Shown one piece after another: positions 1 to 8,246 of a DNA stretch of 53,957 nucleotides. Numbering within the stretch: position 1 is the first letter of the stretch; each line of letters opens with the position of its first letter. The stretch lies in NCBI RefSeq assembly GCF_017114865.1, contig NZ_JADEYH010000031.1:1-53957 (forward strand). Direction: 5' to 3'. A program made the position numbers and the translations under genes. The notes beneath the pieces were generated by a model. It saw only the letters and a program-made list of their open reading frames with translations. It searched no databases and was not told the DNA's origin. This stretch comes from Streptomyces verrucosisporus. Its GTDB lineage: Bacteria > Actinomycetota > Actinomycetes > Streptomycetales > Streptomycetaceae.

Positions 1-995
<995 letters not shown>

Positions 996-1070
996 TTGTG
1001 GTCCCTCCTCTCACCACCGCCGCCCACCGGCGCACGGTGCGGGAACCGGGCGTCTTATGCCTGCACCTCC

Positions 1071-1099
1071 TGCATAAAACTTGAGCCGACTCAAGTCAA
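1071..1099 (-). promoter_or_regulatory. Probable sigma70-type promoter of dnaK
   Basis: On the minus strand a TTGACT -35 box (1094-1099) is followed after 17 nt by a TATGCA -10 box (1071-1076), about 75 nt upstream of the dnaK GTG. The -35 box lies inside the HAIR operator. Confidence 0.65.
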
Positions 1100-1100
1100 G
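1080..1100 (-). promoter_or_regulatory. HAIR-type operator for HspR upstream of dnaK
   Basis: On the minus strand the site reads CTTGACT-N7-GCTCAAG. This matches the Streptomyces HAIR consensus CTTGAGT-N7-ACTCAAG at 12 of 14 arm positions with exact 7-nt spacing. It overlaps the -35 box of the dnaK promoter, the placement expected for a repressor. Inside it is a second, tighter palindrome, CTTGAG-TCGG-CTCAAG. Confidence 0.8.
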
Positions 1101-1172
1101 AGAAGCCCCGCGCAACCGGCACGTCCACCGCAGGAGCCGTATCGATCTCTGGCCGCCGTCCGGACATGACGA

Positions 1173-1204
1173 GGCGGACGGCCCCCCATGGGGTGCCGTC
1201 CGCC
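1173..1204 (-). terminator. Hairpin downstream of the DUF397 gene
   Basis: GGCGGACGGC (1173-1182) pairs perfectly with GCCGTCCGCC (1195-1204) across a 12-nt loop. It lies 36 nt beyond the stop of the minus-strand DUF397 gene. There is no T-run, as is common in Streptomyces. Confidence 0.55.
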
Positions 1205-1239
1205 GTATCGAAGCCTTTTCCGCCGGGACGCGTCCCGCG

Positions 1240-1425
1240 CTACTCCCCCGCCATGTGCCGCACGAACCGGCTCCAGCCCTCGCGGCCGACCGCGAAGGCC
1301 GGGCGGCTGACGTCCTTGGAGTCCCGCACGTGCACGGCCTGCCCGGTGACGGCGACCTCCACGCAGTCATCGCCCTGGGCGCTGCTGTAGCTGGACTTGA
1401 ACCAGTCGAGTTCCGTCGTCCTCAC
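1240..1425 (-). CDS. DUF397 domain protein, small partner of the XRE regulator
   Basis: 61 aa with the DUF397 signature: WFKSSYSSAQGDDCVEVA near the N-terminus, then VHVRDSKD and a WSRFV segment near the C-terminus. DUF397 proteins are encoded next to XRE/DUF5753 regulators throughout Streptomyces and are thought to act as cognate partners, as in the BldB/WhiJ-type families. The GTG start overlaps the stop of the upstream XRE gene by 4 nt (GTGA), so the two are translationally coupled. The exact molecular role is unknown. Confidence 0.92.
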   Translation of the reverse strand: MRTTELDWFKSSYSSAQGDDCVEVAVTGQAVHVRDSKDVSRPAFAVGREGWSRFVRHMAGE

Positions 1426-2303
1426 AACTCTCCTCGCATCCGCTCCAGCAGGCCCGCGGACTCTTTCGGGGACAGGGCCTGCGAGCGCAGTCTCGCATAG
1501 CGCTTCTGGATGCGGCTCACCTCTTTCCGGTCAGCGATCAGGCGCCCGTTCTCCTGTCCCTCCGAGTACGCCAGCCACTGTCCGTCCGGTGTCTCAAGCA
1601 GCCGGACGGGACCGGCGAGGCAGGCGTGTTGCTCGCTGTCCGCAGCCATGACCTGGAGCGTCACGTTACGCCGGGAGATGAGGCCGAGGACGTGGTCGAG
1701 CAGTTCGCGGGTGACCTCGATCCCGCCGAGACGGCGCATGAAGACGGCCTCCTCGACGATGAAGTCGAAGGTGGTGCCGGGCCTCTCGTGGAGCAACCGC
1801 TGCCGCTCCAGACGGGCCCGTACGGTGGCCTCCAGATCCTCGTCCGTGAGAGGTGGGATGTCGTTCTCGCAGAGGGCGCGCATGTACCCCTCCGTCTGCA
1901 ACAACCCCGGCACCAGCCTGCACTCGTACGTGGCCAGGCTCACCGCGAGCCGTTCCAGGCGGGCCCACTGGCGGAACCAGGCGGCCAGGCCCGGTTCGCC
2001 GCGCGTCAGGTACTTGGCGGCCTTGCGCAGGGCGCCGGTGTCGCCGAGGGCGACCTCGGCCAGTTCCACGAACGACTCGTCGGGCATCCGGCGGCCCAGT
2101 TCCACCGACGCCACCGTGTGCTTGGAGTACCGCACCCAGGTGCCGAGTTCGGCGCGGCTGAGGCCGGCGTGCTCGCGCAGGGCCTGGACGACGGCACCGA
2201 AGGTGCGCAGGCTGCTCGAGGGGTTCGGTTCCCCTCCCAGGTCCACTGCCGGGTCCGCTCCCGGGTCCGCTTCCTCCGTGGCGCAGGCATCGTCTGTGGT
2301 CAT
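1422..2303 (-). CDS. XRE-family transcriptional regulator with DUF5753 domain
   Basis: 293 aa. The N-terminal helix-turn-helix spans about residues 35-95 (FGAVVQALREHAGLSRAEL, then SKHTVASVELGRRMP). The remainder is the DUF5753 region typical of WhiJ-like regulators (WARLERLAVSLATYECRLVPGLLQTEGYMRA, the LERQRLL segment, and the C-terminal SEQHACLAGPVRLLE region). The ATG at 2303 was chosen because GGGAGGG lies 6-7 nt upstream. It is coupled to the DUF397 gene by a 4-nt overlap. Such pairs act in development or antibiotic control; the target here is unknown. Confidence 0.92.
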   Translation of the reverse strand: MTTDDACATEEADPGADPAVDLGGEPNPSSSLRTFGAVVQALREHAGLSRAELGTWVRYSKHTVASVELGRRMPDESFVELAEVALGDTGALRKAAKYLTRGEPGLAAWFRQWARLERLAVSLATYECRLVPGLLQTEGYMRALCENDIPPLTDEDLEATVRARLERQRLLHERPGTTFDFIVEEAVFMRRLGGIEVTRELLDHVLGLISRRNVTLQVMAADSEQHACLAGPVRLLETPDGQWLAYSEGQENGRLIADRKEVSRIQKRYARLRSQALSPKESAGLLERMRGEL

Positions 2304-2448
2304 GGGCGGCCCTCCCGGTGCTGTGCTGTACGCGCGGTCTCCCCCGCGGCCGAACCCGCCCAGAGTTACCGAAAGGGCCGCACGCCGTCCACCCGGAGTG
2401 CGTGTACGGTCACCCGGCGTACGCGGTCCGCCGCCGGGGCGCGGGTGG

Positions 2449-3150
2449 TCAGCGCAGCGGCTCGAAGGGGGCGTCGCCCTCCTGGGCGTGGTAGGCGTGC
2501 AGCAGCGAGATCCTGGCGACCCGCCGCCCCTCCGCCACCGCCTCCCGTGCCGCCTCTCGCCCGGTGAAGTCCCGTCGCTTCCGCTCGTGTTCGGTGAACG
2601 GTTCGAGGACGGGCGGGGCATACAGCAGCGGCAGGTCGGAGCCGTCCCGGACGAGTGTGACGACGAGGTGGTCACGGGTGCGCGTGTCGCGGTACCCGTA
2701 CCGTTCGGAGGAAGGGGAGAAGTTCACCGGCAGCGGCTCCGGCGAGCCGGTCCACCGGTCCTCGCCGAGCGCCTCCGCCCACTTCTCGCCGACCTCGTAC
2801 GGGTCGCCGTCGAGGACGACGTACCGCTCCAGCCGCCACTGGCAGCTCACCGGGCCGGGCGGTTCGCCCTCGAATGCGGGGTGGCGCAGGCAGTGGTCCT
2901 TCGCGGCGGTGCCGAGTTGCCGTGACACGCCCGGCAGGCCGTCGACGATCTCCTCCAGACGGCGTTCGCCCTCCGGCGCGGCCTCGCGGCTGGCCGCGTC
3001 GACCTCGCCGGTGCTCGACAGGACGCTCATCGGCTCGGCCAGCCACACATAGCCGTACCACCCCGCCGTGGCCAGGGCCGCCAGTGCGGCCGCCGTCGCC
3101 GCCGCGCCGACGATCCCGCGCCGCACCCGCGATCCGGCCTTACCCGTCAC
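2449..3150 (-). CDS. Membrane-anchored protein of unknown function
   Basis: About 233 aa from the GTG at 3150, which has GGGGGA 7 nt upstream; an in-frame GTG at 3177 has no such site. A basic N-terminus is followed by one hydrophobic segment (IVGAAATAAALAALATAGWYGYVWLA), then a soluble domain predicted outside the membrane. That domain has two Cys (in DHCLRHP and VSCQW) that could form a disulfide. Similar one-pass proteins are common in Streptomyces without assigned function. Confidence 0.75.
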   Translation of the reverse strand: MTGKAGSRVRRGIVGAAATAAALAALATAGWYGYVWLAEPMSVLSSTGEVDAASREAAPEGERRLEEIVDGLPGVSRQLGTAAKDHCLRHPAFEGEPPGPVSCQWRLERYVVLDGDPYEVGEKWAEALGEDRWTGSPEPLPVNFSPSSERYGYRDTRTRDHLVVTLVRDGSDLPLLYAPPVLEPFTEHERKRRDFTGREAAREAVAEGRRVARISLLHAYHAQEGDAPFEPLR

Positions 3151-3291
3151 CCTCGAATCCCCCGCTTCCCCTGTCACCGGGCGGTCGCGGATCCGCCCGC
3201 GCCCTCGTTCACGGCACCACGCTAAGCCCCGGCCCGCCCGTTGTCCGGACCGGGAGAGCGGCAGGAGTGGTTCCGGACCCGCCCCCTCCCG

Positions 3292-3360
3292 TCAACGCTC
3301 CCGCATCCAGGCGAGCTCGATCCGCGTGGCATCGGGCCGCCGGCCCGCCGGGGTCCGGCA
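3292..3360 (-). pseudogene. 3' end of a SnoaL/NTF2-like gene (remnant A)
   Basis: The minus strand encodes a terminal peptide of about 22 residues, ending RTPAGRRPDATRIELAWMRER plus stop. It resembles the C-terminus of SnoaL/NTF2-fold proteins (pattern RTP-GWRI...L-WTRG). No upstream part remains: the reading is interrupted at about 3355 by an IS630-like fragment on the other strand. A clearly related sequence lies at 24357-24425. The family assignment rests on a very short stretch. Confidence 0.4.
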
Positions 3361-3439
3361 CTTGTTCGCAGCCCTGGACCTTGCCCGGGGCAAGCTCTAC
3401 GGCCACATCAAGCCGATCAAGAAGCGCACCCAGTTCACG
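3353..3439 (+). pseudogene. IS630-family transposase fragment
   Basis: The plus-strand peptide VRHLFAALDLARGKLYGHIK followed by PIKKRTQF matches the conserved LFAALD-ATGK- stretch in the DDE domain of IS630-type transposases. Only about 29 codons remain, with no terminal repeats recognised. It abuts remnant A exactly, which suggests that insertion-sequence activity made this junction at the nosP-side edge of the thiopeptide cluster. Confidence 0.6.
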
Positions 3440-3491
3440 GCTGAGGTGCGTTCACGCTGCCTGGCCGGGCGTACGAGGCACGCGCGACGGT

Positions 3492-4307
3492 TCAGCGCTC
3501 GGGGGCGTCCCAGGTGACGTTGACCTCGCCCGGTCCTTGGTCGGAGAGGAGCATCGAACGCTGGAGGCGGCGCAGCGCGGGAGAGGGCTCCAGGCCGAAC
3601 TCCTTGACCAGGCTGGAACGCACCTTGTGATACACCTCCAGCGCCTCCGAGCGTCGTCCGGCCCGGTACAGCGCAAGCATCAGATGCGCGCACAGACCCT
3701 CGTGCGTGGGGTGCCGGGCGATGATGCCCCGCAGTTCGCCCAGGAGCTCATGGTGGCGTCCCAGGCGGAGATCCGCATCGATACGGCGGTCAAGGAGGTT
3801 GAGGTGGGCCTCCTCGAGTTCCTCGACCTCCGCCTGGAGCTGAGGTCCGGTGCGTATGTCGGAGAGCGCGTCTCCACGCCAGAGCGCGAGCGCCTTGGTG
3901 AAGGCGTCGGAGGCGGCCTGGAAGTCGCCTTGCTCCCGGGCGCGGTAGCCGACCGCCGTGAACATCTCGAAGCGCCGCAACGCCACCCGGTCGTCGGCGA
4001 CCTTGAGCACATAGCCCTCGGACTCCGTGGCCAGGGCGAGCCCGGGCTCAGAGCCGACGGCCGCTCGGGACTGAGCCACGGCCTGGGCCATGCGCTTGCG
4101 CAGGTCGAGGACATACGTCTGCACGGCGGTTCGCGCGCACGCTGGGGCACTCTTGGACCACAGTTCCTGGACGATCATTGAGACCGGGACGAACTGATTG
4201 GCCCGCATGGCCAGCAGCGCGAGGAGCACTTTGGCCTTCGGTGCTGTGGGAACCACCGAGATGACACCCTGCGAAACCTTTAACGGGCCGAGCACATCCA
4301 CATACAT
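3492..4307 (-). CDS. nosP: NosP, SARP-family pathway regulator
   Basis: 271 aa, the usual size for a small SARP. The N-terminal winged-helix DNA-binding domain spans about residues 1-95 (MYVDVLGPLKV, then KAKVLLALLAM and TYVLDLRKRM). The bacterial transcriptional activation domain follows, at about 100-250 (FTKALALWRGDALSDI, LCAHLMLALYRAGRRSEALEVYHKVR). The ATG at 4307 has GGGGGAAAG upstream. It is the only intact regulator inside the cluster. In published nosiheptide work the NosP homologue activates the shared nosM/nosL promoter region and responds to precursor-derived ligands; this is recalled knowledge, not visible here. Confidence 0.9.
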   Translation of the reverse strand: MYVDVLGPLKVSQGVISVVPTAPKAKVLLALLAMRANQFVPVSMIVQELWSKSAPACARTAVQTYVLDLRKRMAQAVAQSRAAVGSEPGLALATESEGYVLKVADDRVALRRFEMFTAVGYRAREQGDFQAASDAFTKALALWRGDALSDIRTGPQLQAEVEELEEAHLNLLDRRIDADLRLGRHHELLGELRGIIARHPTHEGLCAHLMLALYRAGRRSEALEVYHKVRSSLVKEFGLEPSPALRRLQRSMLLSDQGPGEVNVTWDAPER

Positions 4308-4385
4308 CGCTTTCCCCCGTGCTGAAGTTCGGCTGCCATGCTGCCGCGTTCCCGGCACACGCCCTGGATACATTCCGGTAACGCG

Positions 4386-4574
4386 TCAGGCAAGAGGCAT
4401 TTCGCTGTACACCGCGGTAGCGGCGTTGAACTCCTTCATCACGCCGGCGGTGTTCACCCCGCGGGGACCGAGCGCCTGGCCGATCTTGTCCACGTTCACA
4501 TTTCCGCCGGGCCGACGGACGCGCACAGATGCGTTGATCTTCTGTTTCTTCCCGGGCTGATACTGCGTGGACAT
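4386..4574 (-). CDS. L11 (uL11) N-terminal-domain-like small protein
   Basis: 62 aa from the ATG at 4574 (GAGGGGGCC upstream). Residues about 8-50 align with the ribosomal protein L11 N-terminal domain: IGQALGPRGVN against VGPALGQHGVN, and MKEFNAAT against CKAYNAAT. The C-terminal rRNA-binding domain is absent. The prolines that contact thiopeptides in normal L11 (N-P-x-P-P-V-G-P) are replaced; the stretch reads N-V-N-V-D-K-I-G-Q. It lies between nosO and nosP on the same strand. A variant L11 is known in the thiocillin cluster (TclQ), so a link with thiopeptide action is plausible. Whether it enters ribosomes, binds product or is vestigial is unknown. Confidence 0.75.
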   Translation of the reverse strand: MSTQYQPGKKQKINASVRVRRPGGNVNVDKIGQALGPRGVNTAGVMKEFNAATAVYSEMPLA

Positions 4575-4968
4575 GATGGCCCCCTCATGACGACGCGAGA
4601 ACTCCGTTGAGGCTAGCACCCGACTCGTGCGACCCCGCATGAGATCGATGCTTTTCGGCCAACAGAAATGGAACAATGAATTCCGGAAATCTTCGGCCCC
4701 TGAGAACATGAAACCTCATTGACTTTCTTTGATCAAATCGACTGACGCCACTGGCCAGCGTTTTCCGCCTCGATTCCGGGGGTTATTCAGCCCCTGGCCC
4801 GGACCCGATGACCATGACTTAGCACTCCTGCTCGCCCCGGTGGCCCGCAAGAACAGCCGGCAGCCGGCCGAACAGGCCGGCCACCCCACGCCTGACGGCC
4901 TGCGGCACCTCCTCGCCGGAGCGAGGTGGGAGCCCGATGACACCGGGCTCATCGGGAAGGGCACCACC
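4575..4968. other. Spacer between the L11-like gene and the IS4 remnant
   Basis: About 390 nt without a convincing gene. The part near 4600-4750 is less GC-rich than its surroundings and probably holds the promoter of the L11-like gene and perhaps nosP. The part at 4780-4968 may be decayed insertion-sequence DNA, but no conserved protein motif was recognised. Confidence 0.4.
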
Positions 4969-5271
4969 TCAGCCGGGGTCCAGCGCCAGCACTCCGGAAC
5001 TGCCGGCCGGACCCGGAACTGCCGGATCGGCGTCTTCTCCGCCTGTGCCACACCCGGCCGGCGCGACAAGGCGGGCCTGCGGCGACACCCCGCCGACCGG
5101 CGTACCGAAGGCCGGCGCATTGCCCGCGCCGGCGGGTACGTCGAAGGTCGTGCCGTCCACGACCGCCTTGCGCCGGTCACGCCAGAACACCTCGCCGCGA
5201 CCGGCGGGAACCGTCGGTTCCGCGGCAACCACGAACAGCGCACGCAGCGGCGCACTGCCCAGCCGGCTCAA
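4969..5271 (-). pseudogene. IS4-family transposase fragment
   Basis: About 100 codons with IS4-type motifs: RLGSAPLRALF, then KAVVDGTTFDVP with the first catalytic Asp, N-x-P-AFG and PQARLVA-x3-CGT. After CGT the match fades, and the later catalytic Asp and Glu are absent. The fragment begins 1-2 nt after the stop codon of nosO. No inverted repeats were identified. It splits the minus-strand arm of the cluster between nosO and the L11-like gene. Confidence 0.75.
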
Positions 5272-5272
5272 G

Positions 5273-6376
5273 TCATGGCCGTCGGTCCCGGGCCAGAGCC
5301 GTTACCACTGCCAGGGCACTCACCTCGAAGAGTGCTTCACAGGCTCGACTGACCGCGTAGCAGAGGAAGTAGCGTTCGGCCAGCGCGATACCGCCGGCGT
5401 CGAGGCCGGCGTAGAGCAGGCTGGTCAGCAGTCGGGTGGCAAGGAAGGCCGGATCCTCGTTCAGGAAACGTTGCAAACCATCCGAGCCGGCGACGACGCG
5501 ATGGAATGAACTGTCTTTCAGGTCAACGCCGTTGGCGGGATCTGGGCCTTCGTCCTGGAGCCACAGGCGCCCCGCGCGGAAGTCTTCCGTGACCTCGGCC
5601 TTGACCGGATGCACAGCCTGGAACCAGGTCGCCGCGGCCGGGGACACCACGGGTCCGCGGCCCTCGGCCTGTGCCAGCACCCCGTCCACCAGGGGCTCCA
5701 GCCGGTATGCGATCCGCTCGTACTTCTGCTCCAGCATCGCCTGCGCGCCCCGCGGATCCCGGCTGGACGCGACGAACGCCTCGGCGTGCGAGCGGTAGCT
5801 GAGAAACCCGAGAGGGACGCCTTCCCGCCCCTCCACGAGTTGCTGGACGGTCGCCGGCCCCGCGGTACTGACGCCCCGCAGATGCGCAGCCATCAGTTCC
5901 GCCGCCGCCCACAGCAGGGCGGGCCTGCCGCGCTCCGACGCGACGGTCAATTCCAGCAGCGCCGGGCATGCCGACGCCAGCACCGAACGGGTGACCGGCC
6001 CCAGCCGCGGCCCGGCGAACACGGAACCGGCGAGCGGAACCAGCCGGGCCGGGCCTGCCGTCACCTCGACCCCGCCGATCTCCCGCGCACGCTCCCGTGC
6101 TTGGCTCAGGCAGGCGCGGGACTCCTTTCTTCCCTCCGGCCGCAACTGCACGCAGAGAGCGGCGGTGCCCGGGCCGGCCCCCGGGACGGGCAGGAAGAAT
6201 CCGGGCCGTTCAGGGGCCACGACGGTCAGCAGCGGGCGGGCCACCTCCTGCAGCAGGCGGTCCCGGTCGGCCGCGGCCCCGGTCAGCCGGATCTCCAGCC
6301 AGTCGTCCGCCGGATCCGACTCCAGCGGGGCGTTCTCCGCGGCCGGTGCGGCGTCCTTACTGCTGTGCGTGGTCAT
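5273..6376 (-). CDS. nosO: NosO, pyridine-forming macrocyclase
   Basis: 367 aa. By position and composition this is the thiopeptide cyclase (TclM/TbtD type) that joins two dehydroalanines (Ser1 and Ser10 of the core) by formal [4+2] cycloaddition, giving the central pyridine and, in this family, releasing the leader. The N-terminal part (DDWLEIRLTGAAADRDRLLQEV) and the C-terminal part (SSFHRVVAGSDGLQRFLNEDPAF, LLTSLLYAGLDAGGIALAERYFL) resemble thiopeptide-type biosynthesis domains. The ATG at 6376 has CGGAG upstream and overlaps the nosN stop by 4 nt. The 3' end touches an IS4 fragment, so the last residues may not be original. Confidence 0.85.
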   Translation of the reverse strand: MTTHSSKDAAPAAENAPLESDPADDWLEIRLTGAAADRDRLLQEVARPLLTVVAPERPGFFLPVPGAGPGTAALCVQLRPEGRKESRACLSQARERAREIGGVEVTAGPARLVPLAGSVFAGPRLGPVTRSVLASACPALLELTVASERGRPALLWAAAELMAAHLRGVSTAGPATVQQLVEGREGVPLGFLSYRSHAEAFVASSRDPRGAQAMLEQKYERIAYRLEPLVDGVLAQAEGRGPVVSPAAATWFQAVHPVKAEVTEDFRAGRLWLQDEGPDPANGVDLKDSSFHRVVAGSDGLQRFLNEDPAFLATRLLTSLLYAGLDAGGIALAERYFLCYAVSRACEALFEVSALAVVTALARDRRP

Positions 6377-7620
6377 CCGATCTCCGGCTGGGACATGGCC
6401 ATCTCGAAGGCGAGCTCGATCAGTGTGATCCCGGCCTGTCTCCTGGGCAGCCGGATACCTCGCTCGTCCTCGACCAGACCCCGGCCGCGGAGGAACTCGG
6501 CGAGTGGGGCGATCGCCGGCCGGGTCAGCACCTCGGCCAGCTCTGTGCCGGTGGCAAGCCGCCACTGGTCCCGCAGGACCCCGTCGAACATCGCGAGACC
6601 GGCCTGGAGCAGCGATACGAGGACTCGGTCCTGACCGGCCGACACATCGATGTCGAAGCCGAGCGGATCACTGATATAGGAGTGCAACCGCCCCTTCTCA
6701 TGGGACTGGAACCGCCCGTCCAGCAGGGAGATGGCGCCGGATCCCAGCCCCACCGTGTCGGCGCGGAGCTGGAAGTACATCGCCGCGAACGGCGAGACCT
6801 TGCCGAAGTAGCCCGAGGCGTACTCGGTGAGCCCCGATCCGTGGATGGCCTGGCGGGCCCGGGTGAAGAGGAGCTGCTGCTTGCGCAGATAGTCCCGCTT
6901 CTCCACCCCGGCCATCCTGCGCCTCATAAAGGTGCCGGGCGTCGGGCGGAAGGAGTAGAGCGACAGGTGGCTCAGCGGAAGCTCCAGCGCCTTGGCCACC
7001 GTGGCGTCGAGTTCCTCGGCATCCTGGTCGGGGAAGCCCGACATGATGTCGATGGTCACGTCCTCGAAGCCGGCTTCCCGGGCGTTGTAGACGATCCGCT
7101 CCGCCTGCTCGGCGGAGTGCCGGCGGCCGAGCCGCCGCAGCCTGGCATCGTCGAAGGACTGTACGCCGCTGGAGACCCGGTTGAAGCCCAGCGAGCGGAA
7201 CAAGCGCAGCTTCGCCGCGTCCACGGTGTCCGGGCTGCACTCGATCGTGGCCTCGGCGACCCCGCCGAAGTCGAAGGAGGACCGCAGGGCCTCCATGATC
7301 TGGGTGGCCTCACGCTCGTCCAGACTGCTGGCCGTGCCGCCTCCCCAATACATCACGTAGGGGGTGTGCGTCTCACTGCGCAGCTCCGCCCCACGGGCCT
7401 TGATCTCACGGCACATCGCGTCGATGTACGAGCGCCGGACGGAGTCCTCCGGGCGGCGGAGCAGGTCCTTGTTGGGAATGCCCTGGACCCAGTCGCAGAA
7501 GGTGCACCGGGAGTAGCAGAACGGTACGTGTACATAGAGCATCACCACCCGTCGGCCCGGTGTGCTCAACGGAAGACCGGAGACTGACTCGTCCGCGACG
7601 AGCGGCGCCATGGAGGGCAT
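6373..7620 (-). CDS. nosN: NosN, radical SAM enzyme for the side-ring C1 unit
   Basis: 415 aa, a HemN-like (class C) radical SAM methylase family member. The [4Fe-4S] motif is CYSRCTFC (Cys35, Cys39, Cys42), followed by YWGGGTAS and the HemN-type series TIECSPDT, RVSSGVQSF and DIMSGFPDQ. In nosiheptide it supplies a SAM-derived carbon to C4 of the indolic acid and links it as an ester to Glu6, closing the side ring. The start was set at 7620 because AAAGGA lies 6 nt upstream; an ATG at 7635 is possible but lacks a site. The first gene after nosM, it is separated from it by a strong hairpin. Confidence 0.92.
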   Translation of the reverse strand: MPSMAPLVADESVSGLPLSTPGRRVVMLYVHVPFCYSRCTFCDWVQGIPNKDLLRRPEDSVRRSYIDAMCREIKARGAELRSETHTPYVMYWGGGTASSLDEREATQIMEALRSSFDFGGVAEATIECSPDTVDAAKLRLFRSLGFNRVSSGVQSFDDARLRRLGRRHSAEQAERIVYNAREAGFEDVTIDIMSGFPDQDAEELDATVAKALELPLSHLSLYSFRPTPGTFMRRRMAGVEKRDYLRKQQLLFTRARQAIHGSGLTEYASGYFGKVSPFAAMYFQLRADTVGLGSGAISLLDGRFQSHEKGRLHSYISDPLGFDIDVSAGQDRVLVSLLQAGLAMFDGVLRDQWRLATGTELAEVLTRPAIAPLAEFLRGRGLVEDERGIRLPRRQAGITLIELAFEMAMSQPEIG

Positions 7621-7662
7621 GGTAATTCCTTTCACAGCCGATGTGGCATATTGGGATCAGGA

Positions 7663-7703
7663 GAGCGGTGTCCGTGCCGAAAAACCGGGCGCGGACACCG
7701 CTC
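7663..7703 (-). terminator. Hairpin between nosM and nosN (attenuator or mRNA stabiliser)
   Basis: GAGCGGTGTCCG (7663-7674) pairs perfectly with CGGACACCGCTC (7692-7703), and the loop can pair further. It sits 44 nt beyond the nosM stop and 43 nt before the nosN start. No T-run follows on the minus strand. Partial termination or 3'-end protection would make precursor mRNA more abundant than nosN-nosO mRNA. Confidence 0.65.
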
Positions 7704-7746
7704 CCCACGTGTCAATGCACGCTGATCACCTAATGCACTCCTGGAG

Positions 7747-7896
7747 TCAGGAGGAGCAGGAACAGCAGCACTCGCAGGTGGTGCAGGAGGCCGACATCAC
7801 CTTGGCCACAACCTCGCTGTCCTCCAGCCGGCTCTCGTCCAGGAATTCGGAAATCTCCAGGGCGTCGATGTCAAGGTCCTTCAGTTCCGCGTCCAC
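7747..7896 (-). CDS. nosM: NosM, nosiheptide precursor peptide
   Basis: 49 aa: a leader of 36 residues (MDAELKDLDIDALEISEF, ending SEVVAKVMSA) and a 13-residue core SCTTCECCCSCSS. The core equals that of nosiheptide: Ser1 and Ser10 form the pyridine; Cys2, 5, 7, 9 and 11 become thiazoles; Thr4 and Ser12 are dehydrated; Glu6 and Cys8 anchor the indolic-acid side ring; and Ser13 becomes the C-terminal amide. The GTG start at 7896 was chosen for the GGGAGAG site 6 nt upstream and because the leader then matches the known length. Reading further upstream adds residues unlike any leader. Divergent from nosL. Confidence 0.97.
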   Translation of the reverse strand: MDAELKDLDIDALEISEFLDESRLEDSEVVAKVMSASCTTCECCCSCSS

Positions 7897-8246
7897 GGGA
7901 ACTCTCCCTTCAATTTCGATCGGAACGAATGCGCGTCGACTGACTGCGCACAAAACGGAGGCTATGGCGGGTCATTTCCGGTGGTCAAGGCCCTTCGAGC
8001 GATCCGCGAGAAACGCTCGTAACCGGCTTCCCAGATGACATGCCATCGCTCCGTGCGCACTAAGGAACTGGTGAAGAGGTGGTCGGCAGACGACAGGGAA
8101 TCCACTAAGGAACAACCTGTCTTTGCACGTCACAGCATGAAACGGAGGCGTCTCCGCCGTTTTTACAGCCTCTTGCCCGCGGTGATTCGCGGCGGATATA
8201 CATGCGCTGTTCGCACACTTCACCCGGTACGCAGAGGAGATTCGCC
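7897..8246. promoter_or_regulatory. Divergent nosM/nosL control region
   Basis: 350 nt between the two start codons, less GC-rich than its neighbours. It holds an exact 11-bp direct repeat CACTAAGGAAC (8058-8068 and 8103-8113, 45 bp apart) and an exact 10-bp direct repeat AAACGGAGGC (7953-7962 and 8140-8149). The second 10-mer faces an inverted GCCGTTTTT nearby. SARPs bind direct repeats, so these are candidate NosP sites. A GAGGAG site precedes nosL. Confidence 0.7.
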
